Shown one piece after another: positions 20,495 to 29,602 of a DNA stretch of 64,000 bases. The DNA is from Rhodobacter sp. (lineage in GTDB: Bacteria > Pseudomonadota > Alphaproteobacteria > Rhodobacterales > Rhodobacteraceae). The stretch is from contig JACKKG010000001.1 in assembly GCA_020637515.1 (NCBI GenBank), positions 744,001 through 808,000 of the forward strand, read 5' to 3'. Made by a program: the position numbers and the translations under genes. Numbering within the stretch: the stretch's first letter is position 1; each line of letters starts with the position of its first letter. The notes below the pieces were generated by a model. That model was not told the DNA's origin and ran no database searches. It saw nothing but the letters and a program-made list of their open reading frames with translations.

Positions 20495-21460
20495 CTACTT
20501 GTATTCGATCAACGTGGCCCGGGCGCCGCTGAACCGGCGAATGTGAAACCGCAACGCGCCGACTGCTTCGGGAAATTTGCCCAGCGTGTTGAAAAAGGCA
20601 CCGGACCAGCCCAGACGGCGGTGCAGGCGGACCACCTGCAGCGGATAGACCAGCAGCACCAGCAGCGCCGCCGGATGCCATAGCGACCCCAGCAGCGCCA
20701 CCAGCGGGATCGCCACGCCCCAGACCCAGATGCGGTTTGCCTCGGCTTGCCAATGAGGGGCTTGGGGGGTGTGAAAACGGGTCGCGCCTTCGGTAAAGGC
20801 ATAGCCTGCGCGCTCGGTCCGTTTCCACCATTGGGAAAAGCGGGTGATACCGGCGTCGTGCCAGGTCATCTCGGCCTCGATACGCCAGACCGTCCAGCCC
20901 TGCGCCCGCAGCCTCAGGCACAGTTCGGGCTCTTCCCCCGCGATCAGGTCGTCGCGGAAGCCGCGCACCGCCGTCACCGCCTGATAGCGCATCAGCGCGT
21001 CGCCGCCGCAGGCCCGGGATTCGCCAACCGGGGTGTTCCATTCCGCGTCGATCAGGGTGTTGTAGACACTGTTTTCCGGATATTGTTCGCGCCGCCGGCC
21101 ACAGACCACCGCAGCGCGCAGGTTTTCGGCCAGAAAGGCCATGGCGCGGGGCATCCAGCCCTCGCGCAGGATACAGTCGCCGTCGATGAACTGCACGAAA
21201 TCCGGGGGCGCCGATCGCAGCGCCTTCAGCCCGGCGTTGCGGGCCCGGGCCGCGGTAAAGGGCTGTGTCATGTCCAGCTCGATCACCTCGGCTCCGGCCT
21301 CTCGCGCGGCTTGCTGGCTGCCGTCGGTCGAACCAGAGTCGACATAGACCACATGGCGCACCTGCCCCGCGAGCGACGCCAGGCACGCGACCAGCCGCGC
21401 GCCTTCGTTGCGCCCGATCACCACGGCATCGACAACTGGCTTCGGCTTTGCCTTTGGCAT
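20495..21460 (-). CDS. GT2 family glycosyltransferase with C-terminal membrane segments
   Basis: 321-residue membrane-associated GT-A transferase. The N-terminal VVDAVVIGRNEGARL, the nucleotide-binding VVYVDSGSTDGS, the DxD-type FIDGDC, ACGGDALMRY, the GEEPELCLRLR motif and the processive-type QWWKR segment are all visible. Two hydrophobic segments lie near residues 240-275. The conserved start is MPKAKPKPVVD at 21458-21460; a 20-residue upstream extension lacks family similarity and was left out. It is convergent with the WecG-like gene and probably acts in the same surface polysaccharide pathway (inference). Confidence 0.88.
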   Translation of the reverse strand: MPKAKPKPVVDAVVIGRNEGARLVACLASLAGQVRHVVYVDSGSTDGSQQAAREAGAEVIELDMTQPFTAARARNAGLKALRSAPPDFVQFIDGDCILREGWMPRAMAFLAENLRAAVVCGRRREQYPENSVYNTLIDAEWNTPVGESRACGGDALMRYQAVTAVRGFRDDLIAGEEPELCLRLRAQGWTVWRIEAEMTWHDAGITRFSQWWKRTERAGYAFTEGATRFHTPQAPHWQAEANRIWVWGVAIPLVALLGSLWHPAALLVLLVYPLQVVRLHRRLGWSGAFFNTLGKFPEAVGALRFHIRRFSGARATLIEYK

Positions 21461-21584
21461 GTCCCGCCTCTCCACCCGTTTGGGATAGGGCAGCGCGCGG
21501 GCCGGTGTCCAGAGCGCCAATCCCTCTGGGCAAGAGCGCGCGAATGTGTTGCATTCCTGCCTGTGTCACATGAGGAGACCCGTC

Positions 21585-22754
21585 ATGCCCCGCGCCCAGA
21601 TCGTCGGTTGGAGTCATTCGCATTTCGGCAAGGCCGACGAACCGGATACCGAAAGCCTGATCGCGGCGATCCTGGCGCCGGCGCTGGAGCACGCGGGCGT
21701 CCCGGCCGAGGACGTGGACGGCATCTTTGTCGGCGTCTTCAACGGGGGCTTCAGCCGGCAGGATTTCCAGGGGGCGCTGGTCGCGCTGGCCGACGACCGG
21801 CTGCGCCATACCCCCGCGATCCGTTACGAGAACGCCTGCGCCACCGGGTCGGCCGCGCTTTACGGGGCGATGGATTTCATCGAATCGGGCCGGGGCCGCA
21901 TCGCGCTGGTGGTTGGTGCCGAAAAGATGACCGCGACCCCCACCGCGCAGGTCGGCGACATCCTGCTGGGCGCCTCGTATGTCAAGGAAGAGGCCGAGGT
22001 GCAGGGCGGGTTCGCCGGGCTCTTTGGCCAGATCGCCGGCCGCTATTTCCAGCGGTATGGCGATCAGTCCGATGCGCTGGCAATGATCGCGGCCAAGAAC
22101 CACGCCAACGGGATGGCCAATCCTTATGCCCACATGCGCAAGGATTTCGGCTTTGCCTTTTGCAACACCCCGTCTGACAAGAACCCCCATGTCGCGGGCC
22201 CTCTCAGGCGCACCGACTGCTCGCTGGTGTCCGATGGCGCGGCGATTCTGGTGCTGGCGGACGAGGACACCGCGCGCGATCTGAAACGCGCGATCGCCTT
22301 TCGCGCGCGGGTTCAGGCCAATGATTTCCTGCCGATGTCAAAACGCGACGTGCTGGAATTCGCCGGTGCGCGCAAGGCCTGGTCGGGCGCCCTGGACGCC
22401 GCGGGCCTGACGCTGGACGATCTGTCCCTTGTGGAAACGCATGACTGCTTCACCGTCGCCGAGATGCTGGAATACGAGGCCATGGGCCTGGCCGAGCGCG
22501 GGCAGGGCCACCGGGTCATCCGCGAGGGCATCACGGCAAAGGACGGCAGGTTGCCCGTGAACCCCTCGGGCGGGTTGAAGTCCAAGGGGCATCCGATCGG
22601 CGCCACCGGCGTGTCGATGCATGTCATGGCAGCGATGCAACTGGCGGGCGAGGCCGGCGACATGGCGGTGCCCGACGCGCGGGTCGCGGGCGTGTTCAAC
22701 ATGGGCGGCGTCGCGGTGGCGAACTACTGTTCCATCCTGGAGCGCGTGAAATGA
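21585..22754 (+). CDS. Thiolase-superfamily acetyl-CoA acetyltransferase (SCP2-thiolase-like)
   Basis: 389 residues. The nucleophilic cysteine is in RYENACATGSAALYGA, and the C-terminal ETHDCFTVAEM, NPSGGLKSKGHPIGATGV and FNMGGVAVANYC are thiolase signatures. This type often cleaves or forms 3-ketoacyl-CoA in side-chain or atypical fatty-acid metabolism; the substrate is unknown. The ATG at 21585 has GAGGAG 7 bp upstream and excludes a spurious 13-residue extension. The stop overlaps the next gene's ATG, so it is coupled with the acyl-CoA ligase. Confidence 0.9.
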   Translation: MPRAQIVGWSHSHFGKADEPDTESLIAAILAPALEHAGVPAEDVDGIFVGVFNGGFSRQDFQGALVALADDRLRHTPAIRYENACATGSAALYGAMDFIESGRGRIALVVGAEKMTATPTAQVGDILLGASYVKEEAEVQGGFAGLFGQIAGRYFQRYGDQSDALAMIAAKNHANGMANPYAHMRKDFGFAFCNTPSDKNPHVAGPLRRTDCSLVSDGAAILVLADEDTARDLKRAIAFRARVQANDFLPMSKRDVLEFAGARKAWSGALDAAGLTLDDLSLVETHDCFTVAEMLEYEAMGLAERGQGHRVIREGITAKDGRLPVNPSGGLKSKGHPIGATGVSMHVMAAMQLAGEAGDMAVPDARVAGVFNMGGVAVANYCSILERVK

Positions 22755-24349
22755 GGGCGGATCTGTCCGGTGGAATTCAACCGGTCAGCACGCGGGTGAT
22801 GAACCTGTCGCATTTCCTGACCGACATCGCCCGCCGCCACCCCGATGCGCCGGGCTTTGTCTGGGGCGAGCGCACCTGGAGCTGGGCCCAGATGGAAGCC
22901 CGCGCCGCCGCCTTTGCCGAGGTGCTGATCCAGCGGTTCGGCGCGCGCAAGGGCGACCGCATCCTGGTGCAGTCGGCCAACAACAACCAGATGTTCGAAG
23001 CGATGTTCGGCTGCTGGCGCGCGGGGTGCGTCTGGGTGCCCGCCAACTTTCGCCAGACGCCCGAGGACGTGGCCTTTCTCGCCCAGTCGTCGCAGGCCCG
23101 CGGGATGCTGGTCGGGGCCGAGTTCGCGGCCCACGCCGCCGCCTGCGCGCCCAGCCTCGATTTCACCATCGCCATCGGCGCGGCGGATTTCGCCCCGGAT
23201 TACGAGGGCCTGATCGCCCCGTATCTGGGCCAGGCGCGCCCCGCCGTGGCGGTGCAGCGCGACGATCCCTGCTGGTTCTTCTTCACCTCGGGCACCACGG
23301 GCCGGCCCAAGGCGGCGGTTCTGACCCATGGGCAGATGGGCTTTGTCGTGACCAACCATCTGTGCGACCTGATGCCCGGCACCGGTGCGGACTGGGGCGG
23401 GCACGATGCCTCGCTGGTGGTGGCGCCGCTCAGCCATGGCGCGGGGATTCACCAACTGGCGCAGGTCGCGCATGGCGTGGCGTCGATCCTGCCCACCGGT
23501 GCCAAACTGGACCCGGCCGAGGTCTGGTCGCTGGTCGAACGCCACCGTGTCACCAACATGTTCACCGTGCCGACCATCGTGAAGCTGCTGGTCGAACACC
23601 CGGCGGTCGATGCGCACGACCATTCGAGCCTGCGCTATGTGATCTATGCCGGTGCGCCGATGTATCGCGCGGACCAGATCACCGCGCTGGAAAAGCTTGG
23701 CCCGGTGCTGGTGCAGTATTTCGGCCTGGGCGAGGTAACGGGCAACATCACCGTCCTGCCCCCCGTCCATCACGGTGCGGGCGACATGAAGCTGGGCACC
23801 TGCGGCTTTGCGCGCACCGGGATGCAAGTCACGGTCCAGCGTGACGACGGCAGCGAATGCGCGCCCCTGGAAACCGGCGAAATCTGCGCCACCGGCCCCG
23901 CCGTCTTTGCCGGCTACTACAACAACCCCGAGGCCAACGCGAAAAGCTTTCGCGACGGCTGGTTCCGCACCGGCGATCTGGGCCACATGGACGAACAAGG
24001 GTTCGTCTATCTGACCGGGCGCGCGTCGGACATGTATATCTCGGGCGGGTCGAACATCTACCCGCGCGAGATCGAGGAAAAGATCCTGCTGCACCCCGCC
24101 ATTTCCGAGGTCGCCGTCCTGGGCGTGCCGAACCGCAAATGGGGTGAGGTCGGGCTGGCCGTTTGCGTGCCCAACGCCGCGGTTTCGGGCGATGATCTGC
24201 TGGCCTGGATGGCCGACAAGGTGGCGCGCTACAAGCTGCCGCATCACGTCGTGTTCTGGGACGAGATGCCGAAATCGGCCTATGGCAAGATCACAAAGAA
24301 GATGATCCGCGAGGCGCTGGAGGCACGCGGTCAGGTGCCGCCCGAATGA
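22751..24349 (+). CDS. AMP-forming acyl-CoA synthetase (class I adenylate-forming)
   Basis: Activates a carboxylic acid to its CoA thioester through an acyl-AMP. 532 residues. The P-loop core is FTSGTTGRPKAAVLTHGQ, the middle motif YFGLGEVTG, the hinge region GWFRTGDLGHMDEQGF, then SGGSNIYPREIEEKI and the C-terminal catalytic lysine in SAYGKITKKM. The ATG at 22751 overlaps the thiolase stop and has GGAG upstream; an internal ATG at 22799 (MNLSHFL) is an alternative matching many homologues. It sits in a three-gene run with thiolase and a DUF296-like protein; the substrate is not predictable. Confidence 0.93.
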   Translation: MRADLSGGIQPVSTRVMNLSHFLTDIARRHPDAPGFVWGERTWSWAQMEARAAAFAEVLIQRFGARKGDRILVQSANNNQMFEAMFGCWRAGCVWVPANFRQTPEDVAFLAQSSQARGMLVGAEFAAHAAACAPSLDFTIAIGAADFAPDYEGLIAPYLGQARPAVAVQRDDPCWFFFTSGTTGRPKAAVLTHGQMGFVVTNHLCDLMPGTGADWGGHDASLVVAPLSHGAGIHQLAQVAHGVASILPTGAKLDPAEVWSLVERHRVTNMFTVPTIVKLLVEHPAVDAHDHSSLRYVIYAGAPMYRADQITALEKLGPVLVQYFGLGEVTGNITVLPPVHHGAGDMKLGTCGFARTGMQVTVQRDDGSECAPLETGEICATGPAVFAGYYNNPEANAKSFRDGWFRTGDLGHMDEQGFVYLTGRASDMYISGGSNIYPREIEEKILLHPAISEVAVLGVPNRKWGEVGLAVCVPNAAVSGDDLLAWMADKVARYKLPHHVVFWDEMPKSAYGKITKKMIREALEARGQVPPE

Positions 24350-25167
24350 TCGCGACGCTTTCGCATCCGGGCCCGGCATCCGCGAGGCGCTGGGCCGCCG
24401 CGCCTTGCCACGCCCAGCCGATCGAGGTCACGCTGCCGGTGGCCGACACGCTGGCGCAATCCGCCGCGCTGGCCCTGGCGGGATTCGACGGCGGCTGGAT
24501 CGAGATTCGTGACGAGACCCTTGCCAACCTGGACTTTGTCATACCGGGCCCCGATCCGACCGGCGCGCACGCAGCCTGGTATGCCGGGCCGCACCGGATG
24601 GGCGCGGGGCGGATCGATCACCTGGGGATGCATGTGGGGCTGAAGGACGGCGCCCCCTGGATCCACGGGCACGGCGCGTTTGACGCGCCCGGCTGGCGGG
24701 GGCCGGGGTTCGGGCACATCCTGCCCCATGAAAGCCGCCTCGCCCGGCCGATCCGCGCGCGGGGGTGGGGCATCCGGGGCGCGCGCCTGGCCGTCGCCGC
24801 CGACCCCGAGACGCATTTCCCGCTGTTCCAGCCGGCCGATCTGGGCGGTGGCGGGGGTGCCGCGTTGATCACCACGCGGCCCAATCAGGATATGGGCGCC
24901 GCCATCGCGGCGGCCGCGGCCGCGGTCGGGATCACCCGGGGGCGCATCCTGGGACTGGGATCGCTGGTGCATCCCAGGTTGCAAGGTCAGGCGCCGATCG
25001 ACAGCTACGCCACCGAAATCCTGCTGACGCAGGGCTTTTTGGACAAGGGCCTCGCCCGGATCGAGGCCGAGGTGGTGACGCTGGACGCGACGCTGCACAA
25101 GGGATGGCTGACCCCGGGCGAAAACGGCGTCTGCATCACCGCCGAGGTTCTGGTGCTGGCGTCCTAG
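24346..25167 (+). CDS. PPC/DUF296-like protein, probably two tandem domains
   Basis: 273 residues with two similar halves. Each has a segment recalling the PPC (DUF296) fold: an N-terminal half around RIDHLGMHVGL and WIHGHGAF, and a C-terminal half with NQDMGAAIAAAAAAVGI, ILGLGSLV and a closing beta-rich GVCITAEVLVLAS. The PPC fold occurs in plant AT-hook proteins and in small bacterial proteins of unknown function. The ATG overlaps the acyl-CoA ligase stop, so co-expression with that gene and the thiolase is likely. Family assignment is moderate; no function is claimed. Confidence 0.6.
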   Translation: MIATLSHPGPASARRWAAAPCHAQPIEVTLPVADTLAQSAALALAGFDGGWIEIRDETLANLDFVIPGPDPTGAHAAWYAGPHRMGAGRIDHLGMHVGLKDGAPWIHGHGAFDAPGWRGPGFGHILPHESRLARPIRARGWGIRGARLAVAADPETHFPLFQPADLGGGGGAALITTRPNQDMGAAIAAAAAAVGITRGRILGLGSLVHPRLQGQAPIDSYATEILLTQGFLDKGLARIEAEVVTLDATLHKGWLTPGENGVCITAEVLVLAS

Positions 25168-25176
25168 CCGCGCGGG

Positions 25177-25698
25177 TCAGAACCCCGGCAGCACCTGCGC
25201 GCCGTGCTCATGCAGGTAGATCCGCAGCCAGGGGGTAAAGGCCTCGGGGCGTTGTTCGATCTCGCGGTGCAGATCGGCCGCGGTGATCCAGCGGTGATCC
25301 ATCACTTCCTCAGGGTTTTCGACGACGGTGGGCGGGGTGTCGCAGCGCGCCAGGAACAGGTCCACCACCTCGTGTTCGATCATCCCCGCGCCGACCGCCG
25401 CACGGTATTCGACCACGCCGCGATGTTCCAGCGCCAGGTCGGAAAGGCCCAGTTCCTCGAACAGGCGGCGGGCGGCGCAGACGGCGGGGTCTTCGGCCCA
25501 CAGGGGATGGGTGCAGCAGGTGTTCGCCCAAAGCCCCGGCGTGTGATACTTGCCCAGCGCGCGGCGCTGGATCAGCAGCCGGTCGCCGGCCACGACAAAG
25601 ACCGACACCGCCGGATGCCGCAGCCCCTGCGCGTGCACGGCAATCTTGTCCATCGGTTGCAAGCGGCCGTCGATCCAGACGGGAATCTGCTGGTTCAT
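25177..25698 (-). CDS. idi: Isopentenyl-diphosphate delta-isomerase, type I
   Basis: Interconverts IPP and DMAPP. 173 residues, Nudix fold. The catalytic-Cys motif NTCCTHPLW, RRLFEELGL (Nudix-like), and the catalytic-Glu region MIEHEVVDLFLA match type I Idi. It is alone on the minus strand, convergent with the DUF296-like gene, with no carotenoid or bacteriochlorophyll genes around it in this window. The ATG at 25696-25698 begins the conserved MNQQIPVWID. Confidence 0.94.
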   Translation of the reverse strand: MNQQIPVWIDGRLQPMDKIAVHAQGLRHPAVSVFVVAGDRLLIQRRALGKYHTPGLWANTCCTHPLWAEDPAVCAARRLFEELGLSDLALEHRGVVEYRAAVGAGMIEHEVVDLFLARCDTPPTVVENPEEVMDHRWITAADLHREIEQRPEAFTPWLRIYLHEHGAQVLPGF

Positions 25699-25752
25699 TC
25701 TGACACCGATCCTTTTGCGCCTTTTGCCCCGGATCGGCGGGCAGCGAAAGGG

Positions 25753-27060
25753 TCAGATCAGCCCCATCGCCAGCGCAACCGCCAGCGCCGCCGCGATCAG
25801 CACCAAACCGCCGAAGGCCCAGATCATCTGCCGGCGGCGTTTCTCGCGCCGGGGCATGGCGAACGGGATCGACACCACCGGACGCAGGTTCAGATCGCGT
25901 TCCATCCGTTGCGCCGTGCGCATTACCGGGTGCAGCCATTCCAGGGCATAGGCCAGCATCCCGCCCAGCCCCAGCCCGGCGATCACGCCCAGCAGTGCGA
26001 CCTTCTTGCGGCTGGTCGAGATCGGATACAGCGGCACCAGCGCGTGTTCGAGCAGTTCGAACCGTTCCGATTGCTGGTCGTCCTCGATCCGGGCGCCCAA
26101 CTCGGCCTCGCGGCGGCGGTCGGCGGCGGCGGTAAGCTGGGTCTGCAATTGCTCCATCTGGCGTTCCATCGCCTGGACCTGTTGCTGATAGCCGGGCGCG
26201 CGGGTCAACAGGCCCTGGATCTCGGCGATGCGCGCGTTCAGCACGTTCGCCTGGTTCGTCAATTGGTCGATATCGTCGGTCAACTGCGCGATCCGGCGCT
26301 GCGTCACCGCCCGCCGCGAGGCGCTGTCTTGCGTCGCCAGTTCGTTCTGCGCCGCGGAAATGCGGGTTTGCAGCTCCATCAGGGATTCGGTCAGCCGGCC
26401 TTGCTCCTCGCGCCGTGCGGTCACGGCGTCAGGCATGTAGGCCTCATTCGTGGAGCGGTAGCTGGCGATATCGTCCTCGAGCGCGGTGATCGCGGCCTGA
26501 AGGCGATTCTCCTCCGAGCGGAAGAATTCCAGCGCCTGCTGCGCGTTCGACTGGCGCGCATCGACGCTTTGCTGCACCAATTCGTTCGCCAGTTCGTTGG
26601 CGATCGCGGCGGCGGTTTCCGGGTTCCGGTCCGAGGCCGAGACGATCAGCGCCGACAGCGAGCCGTCGCGGGTAAAGCCCTGCTGCGCGGCCGCGACCGA
26701 GGTGATGCTGAACGACTGCCGCATCCGGGCAACCTGTTCGACCGGGCTGAGCGGCGCACCGTCGAACAGGTTGTAGCGCTGGGCGAGATCCAGCAACGCC
26801 TCGCGCGACATCAGGCGCTGTTCGATCACCTGCACGCGGCGGGTCACGTCGGGTGTGGTCGCCCCGGCGCCCCCGCCATCCTCGGCGACGGCAATCACGG
26901 GGTTGATGACCTGGATCACCGCGCTGGCGCTGTAGACGCGCGGCGTGCGCACGGCCATGAGGAGCCCGCCCACCGTGCCCAGCAGCAGGATCAGCGCCAT
27001 CAGTTTCCAGCGGCGGCGCAGAAAGCTGAACACCTCGTGAAGGTTCTGGATCGGTCCCAT
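25753..27060 (-). CDS. Wzz/ExoP/GumC-like polysaccharide chain-length determinant
   Basis: 435-residue polysaccharide co-polymerase-type protein. The N-terminal membrane segment is about residues 20-40 (LMALILLLGTVGGLLMA), followed by a long periplasmic alpha-helical/coiled region (about 60-350) rich in Q, E and R, then a second membrane helix near 350-370 and a third at the extreme C-terminus. It lacks a fused kinase domain; the ATPase encoded immediately upstream at 27073-27954 likely supplies it. It probably sets chain length or drives export of the polysaccharide built by the surrounding transferases and flippase (inference). Confidence 0.88.
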   Translation of the reverse strand: MGPIQNLHEVFSFLRRRWKLMALILLLGTVGGLLMAVRTPRVYSASAVIQVINPVIAVAEDGGGAGATTPDVTRRVQVIEQRLMSREALLDLAQRYNLFDGAPLSPVEQVARMRQSFSITSVAAAQQGFTRDGSLSALIVSASDRNPETAAAIANELANELVQQSVDARQSNAQQALEFFRSEENRLQAAITALEDDIASYRSTNEAYMPDAVTARREEQGRLTESLMELQTRISAAQNELATQDSASRRAVTQRRIAQLTDDIDQLTNQANVLNARIAEIQGLLTRAPGYQQQVQAMERQMEQLQTQLTAAADRRREAELGARIEDDQQSERFELLEHALVPLYPISTSRKKVALLGVIAGLGLGGMLAYALEWLHPVMRTAQRMERDLNLRPVVSIPFAMPRREKRRRQMIWAFGGLVLIAAALAVALAMGLI

Positions 27061-27072
27061 GGGCGCCCCCGT

Positions 27073-27954
27073 TCAGCGCCGCCGCGTGGACCGGCGCGAA
27101 TCGCGGTCCTCGGACTTGTTCAGGACGATGCCCAGCAGGGGAAGCTGCCCCTCAAGGATCCGCTCGCATTCCAGGATGTCGCGCGCGGTGCTGTTCAGAC
27201 CATCGGCCACCAGCAGGACCGCGTCCAGTTGCGGCATCAGCGCCATCATCACGGCGTCATCCAGAAGCGGCGGCAGATCGAGGATCACGACATCGGGCGC
27301 GGCGACTTCCATCAAGGCGCGCCAACGCAGGATCGTGTCGGGCGAATAGAGACGTTCGTCCGCGGCGGGCACCGGATGGTCGTTCAGCGCCAGCGCCATC
27401 GAATCGCCCACGCGCACCAGTTGCGACAGCGGATCGCGCGTGCCGCCCAGCACATCGTCCAGCGAACCGGGCGCGCTGAGCCCCAGCATGTCTGCCAGGC
27501 CCGGATCGGCAAGATCGCCATCCAGCAGCAGAACCCGCTGGGTTTCCAGCCGGGCGATGCTGACGGCCAGCCCGGCGGCGACAAAGCTGCGCCCCGCCCC
27601 GCGCCGGGCCGAGGTCACGCCGATCCGTCGCCAGCCCTTGTCCGCGGTCACCCTCAGCAATTGCGTGCGCAACTGGTCCATCGCCGTGCCGCCGACGCTG
27701 CCGCGGGCAAAGGACGGCGCACTGCCCTTTGCCGACAGGCGATCGGGGGCACTCAGGACTTGCGGGATCTCGGCCCAGACGGAATCGGCGGCGCCCCGCC
27801 GGTGGCTGCGCGGCAGGCCGGTGCGCGCGTTGGTGACGCGCCCTTGCAGCATCGGCGCATGGGCGATGGGGCGCGTGGGCGGCGGGGTGTCCTCGTCGCC
27901 ATCGCGAGGAACCTTCCAGCCCAGTCGTTGTTCCAGAATGCGCGTGTTGATCAT
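27073..27954 (-). CDS. BY-kinase/CpsD/ExoP-C-like P-loop ATPase with an altered Walker A
   Basis: 293 residues. Family logic: partner ATPase or tyrosine autokinase of a Wzz-like protein. The Walker A region reads TSARRGAGRSF, with Arg where the catalytic Lys normally sits (GK[ST]); the codon is CGC on the minus strand. Walker A' is LLLDGDLADPG and Walker B VVILDLPPLLDD. The tail is Arg-rich (SRRSTRRR) and lacks the Tyr cluster of BY-kinases. The 12-bp gap to the Wzz-like gene indicates one transcript. Either a non-kinase regulatory ATPase or a divergent subfamily. Confidence 0.82.
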   Translation of the reverse strand: MINTRILEQRLGWKVPRDGDEDTPPPTRPIAHAPMLQGRVTNARTGLPRSHRRGAADSVWAEIPQVLSAPDRLSAKGSAPSFARGSVGGTAMDQLRTQLLRVTADKGWRRIGVTSARRGAGRSFVAAGLAVSIARLETQRVLLLDGDLADPGLADMLGLSAPGSLDDVLGGTRDPLSQLVRVGDSMALALNDHPVPAADERLYSPDTILRWRALMEVAAPDVVILDLPPLLDDAVMMALMPQLDAVLLVADGLNSTARDILECERILEGQLPLLGIVLNKSEDRDSRRSTRRR

Positions 27955-28063
27955 GGAAACCCCTCATGGTGGCCCCCGGGGGCCACCCTCGATGCCGACA
28001 GTCTTAACAGGGGATGACCGGAAAGCCTGTCACAAATAGGGCAGAACAAAGGTGTTTGCCGCC

Positions 28064-29434
28064 CTAGAGGTCAAAGACCCGCGCCAGGACATCGCCATGC
28101 AGCGCCAGCACCAGACCCAGCAGCGCCAGCGCGATTGCCGCCATCACCCCGTCATGCAACGGGTCCCAGGCGCCATATTTGCGCGCCAGCCGCACCTGAA
28201 GCGGATAGGACAGCAGCGCGGTCGTGGCCATCGACAGTGGCGCGCCAGGAATTCCGATCTGCGGCACCAGCGTGATGAGCAGCGTCACCAGAACCACCGC
28301 GCGTGTGGCGTTCAGCGTGAAAAAGCCACGCGAATCGCCCGAGGCCAGCGCCACCTGATCATAGGTCAGGAACAGCATCTGCGGCAGCAGCGCCATCGCC
28401 ACCAGCGTCGTCACCGCCCCCGAGGCCGCATAGCGCGGGTCATAGAGCCACGCGACGATATAGATGCCGGCCAGCGCCAGCGGGGTCACCCCGGCCACCA
28501 ACATGCCCGACAGCATGAAACGGATGCGGCGCAGGCGGCCGAAATTCTCGGCAGATTCCGATGGCGGGCTGGCGCGGTAGATCGGGATCATCAGCCGCTG
28601 AACCAGCAACTGGCCCAGCATCAGCGGAAATCCGGCCAGGAAATAGCCGATATTGTAAAGGCCCAGTTGCTCCAGCGACAGGTAATGCCCCAGGATCAAC
28701 TTGTCGCTTTGCAGCACCAGAAAGCCGGCGACCGTGCTGAAAAAGATCCAGCGGCCGTAATGAATCAGCTCATGCGCCGAATCGCTGTCCAGGTGCCAGC
28801 GGTTCGAGATCCCCGGCAGCATGACCCAGGCCAGGCCGGCGCGTGCAGCCGCGGCAACCAGGTTGCCGGCGACCAGCGCCCAGATCGATTGCGTGACCCA
28901 GGCGAGCAGCAGCATGACGATCACGCTGATGACCTGCGCGCTGATTTCCAGGATCGTCACTCGGCCCAGCGCCATGTGACGCGAGGCGGTCTCGGCCCGC
29001 GTGGGTTCCAGCGACAGGATCAGCAGGCTGGTCGCGGCGACGGGCACCATCTGGAACAGCAGCGGCTCATGGTAGAACCAGGCCATCGGCCAGGCCAACG
29101 CGCAGGCGATGGCGAAGAGCATCACCGCGCGGATCATGTTCAGCGTCCAGGCGGTGTTCAGGAAATCGGGGTCGTCGCCCCGTTTGGACGACTGGATCGC
29201 GGGCTGGATGCCCAGGTCCGACAGCATCGTCAGGCCGACCAGCAGGACCGTGACCAGGGCCATGGTGCCGAACGCCTCGGGGAACAGCAGCCGCGCCAGG
29301 ATCAGGTTCGAACCGAAGCGGATCGCCTGTTGCGCGCCGAACCCGGCGATGGTGAACATCGACGAGCGCATGATGCGGGCGGTCAGTCCGGTTCCCTGAG
29401 GCTTGGCTTGTGCGGTCACGGCAACATCGGTCAA
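28064..29434 (-). CDS. Polysaccharide flippase (Wzx/MATE-like oligosaccharide flippase)
   Basis: 456-residue integral membrane protein with about 12-14 hydrophobic segments spread from about residue 28 to the C-terminus. The N-terminal SMFTIAGFGAQQAIRFGSNLILARLLFP and the mid-protein LQSDKLILGHYLSLEQLGLYNIGY are typical of Wzx/MviN-like flippases that move lipid-linked oligosaccharides to the periplasm. The start is a TTG at 29434 with a GGAG at long spacing; no better start was found. It is probably in the minus-strand unit with the Wzz-like pair, separated by 109 bp. Divergent from the GT4 gene. Confidence 0.88.
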   Translation of the reverse strand: MTDVAVTAQAKPQGTGLTARIMRSSMFTIAGFGAQQAIRFGSNLILARLLFPEAFGTMALVTVLLVGLTMLSDLGIQPAIQSSKRGDDPDFLNTAWTLNMIRAVMLFAIACALAWPMAWFYHEPLLFQMVPVAATSLLILSLEPTRAETASRHMALGRVTILEISAQVISVIVMLLLAWVTQSIWALVAGNLVAAAARAGLAWVMLPGISNRWHLDSDSAHELIHYGRWIFFSTVAGFLVLQSDKLILGHYLSLEQLGLYNIGYFLAGFPLMLGQLLVQRLMIPIYRASPPSESAENFGRLRRIRFMLSGMLVAGVTPLALAGIYIVAWLYDPRYAASGAVTTLVAMALLPQMLFLTYDQVALASGDSRGFFTLNATRAVVLVTLLITLVPQIGIPGAPLSMATTALLSYPLQVRLARKYGAWDPLHDGVMAAIALALLGLVLALHGDVLARVFDL

Positions 29435-29602
29435 AACGGGTTACTCCGGTTGCGGGAATCGCCTGTCGGGTCAGACTGGCTCGGATACCGGCAGATCTGC
29501 ATGGTAAATACGGCACCAGTGTGGCGACGCAAGCGCCTTGCCAATGTCATGCCGGCTTCTTGAATTCGCCCGATTTCGCCCTTAGCGCGAGTATTCATCG
29601 AA

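Noticed and set aside
25204..28017. 937-codon open frame on the plus strand over idi, the Wzz-like and ATPase genes
   Set aside because: Spans three real minus-strand genes and has His/Gln/Arg-rich shadow composition.
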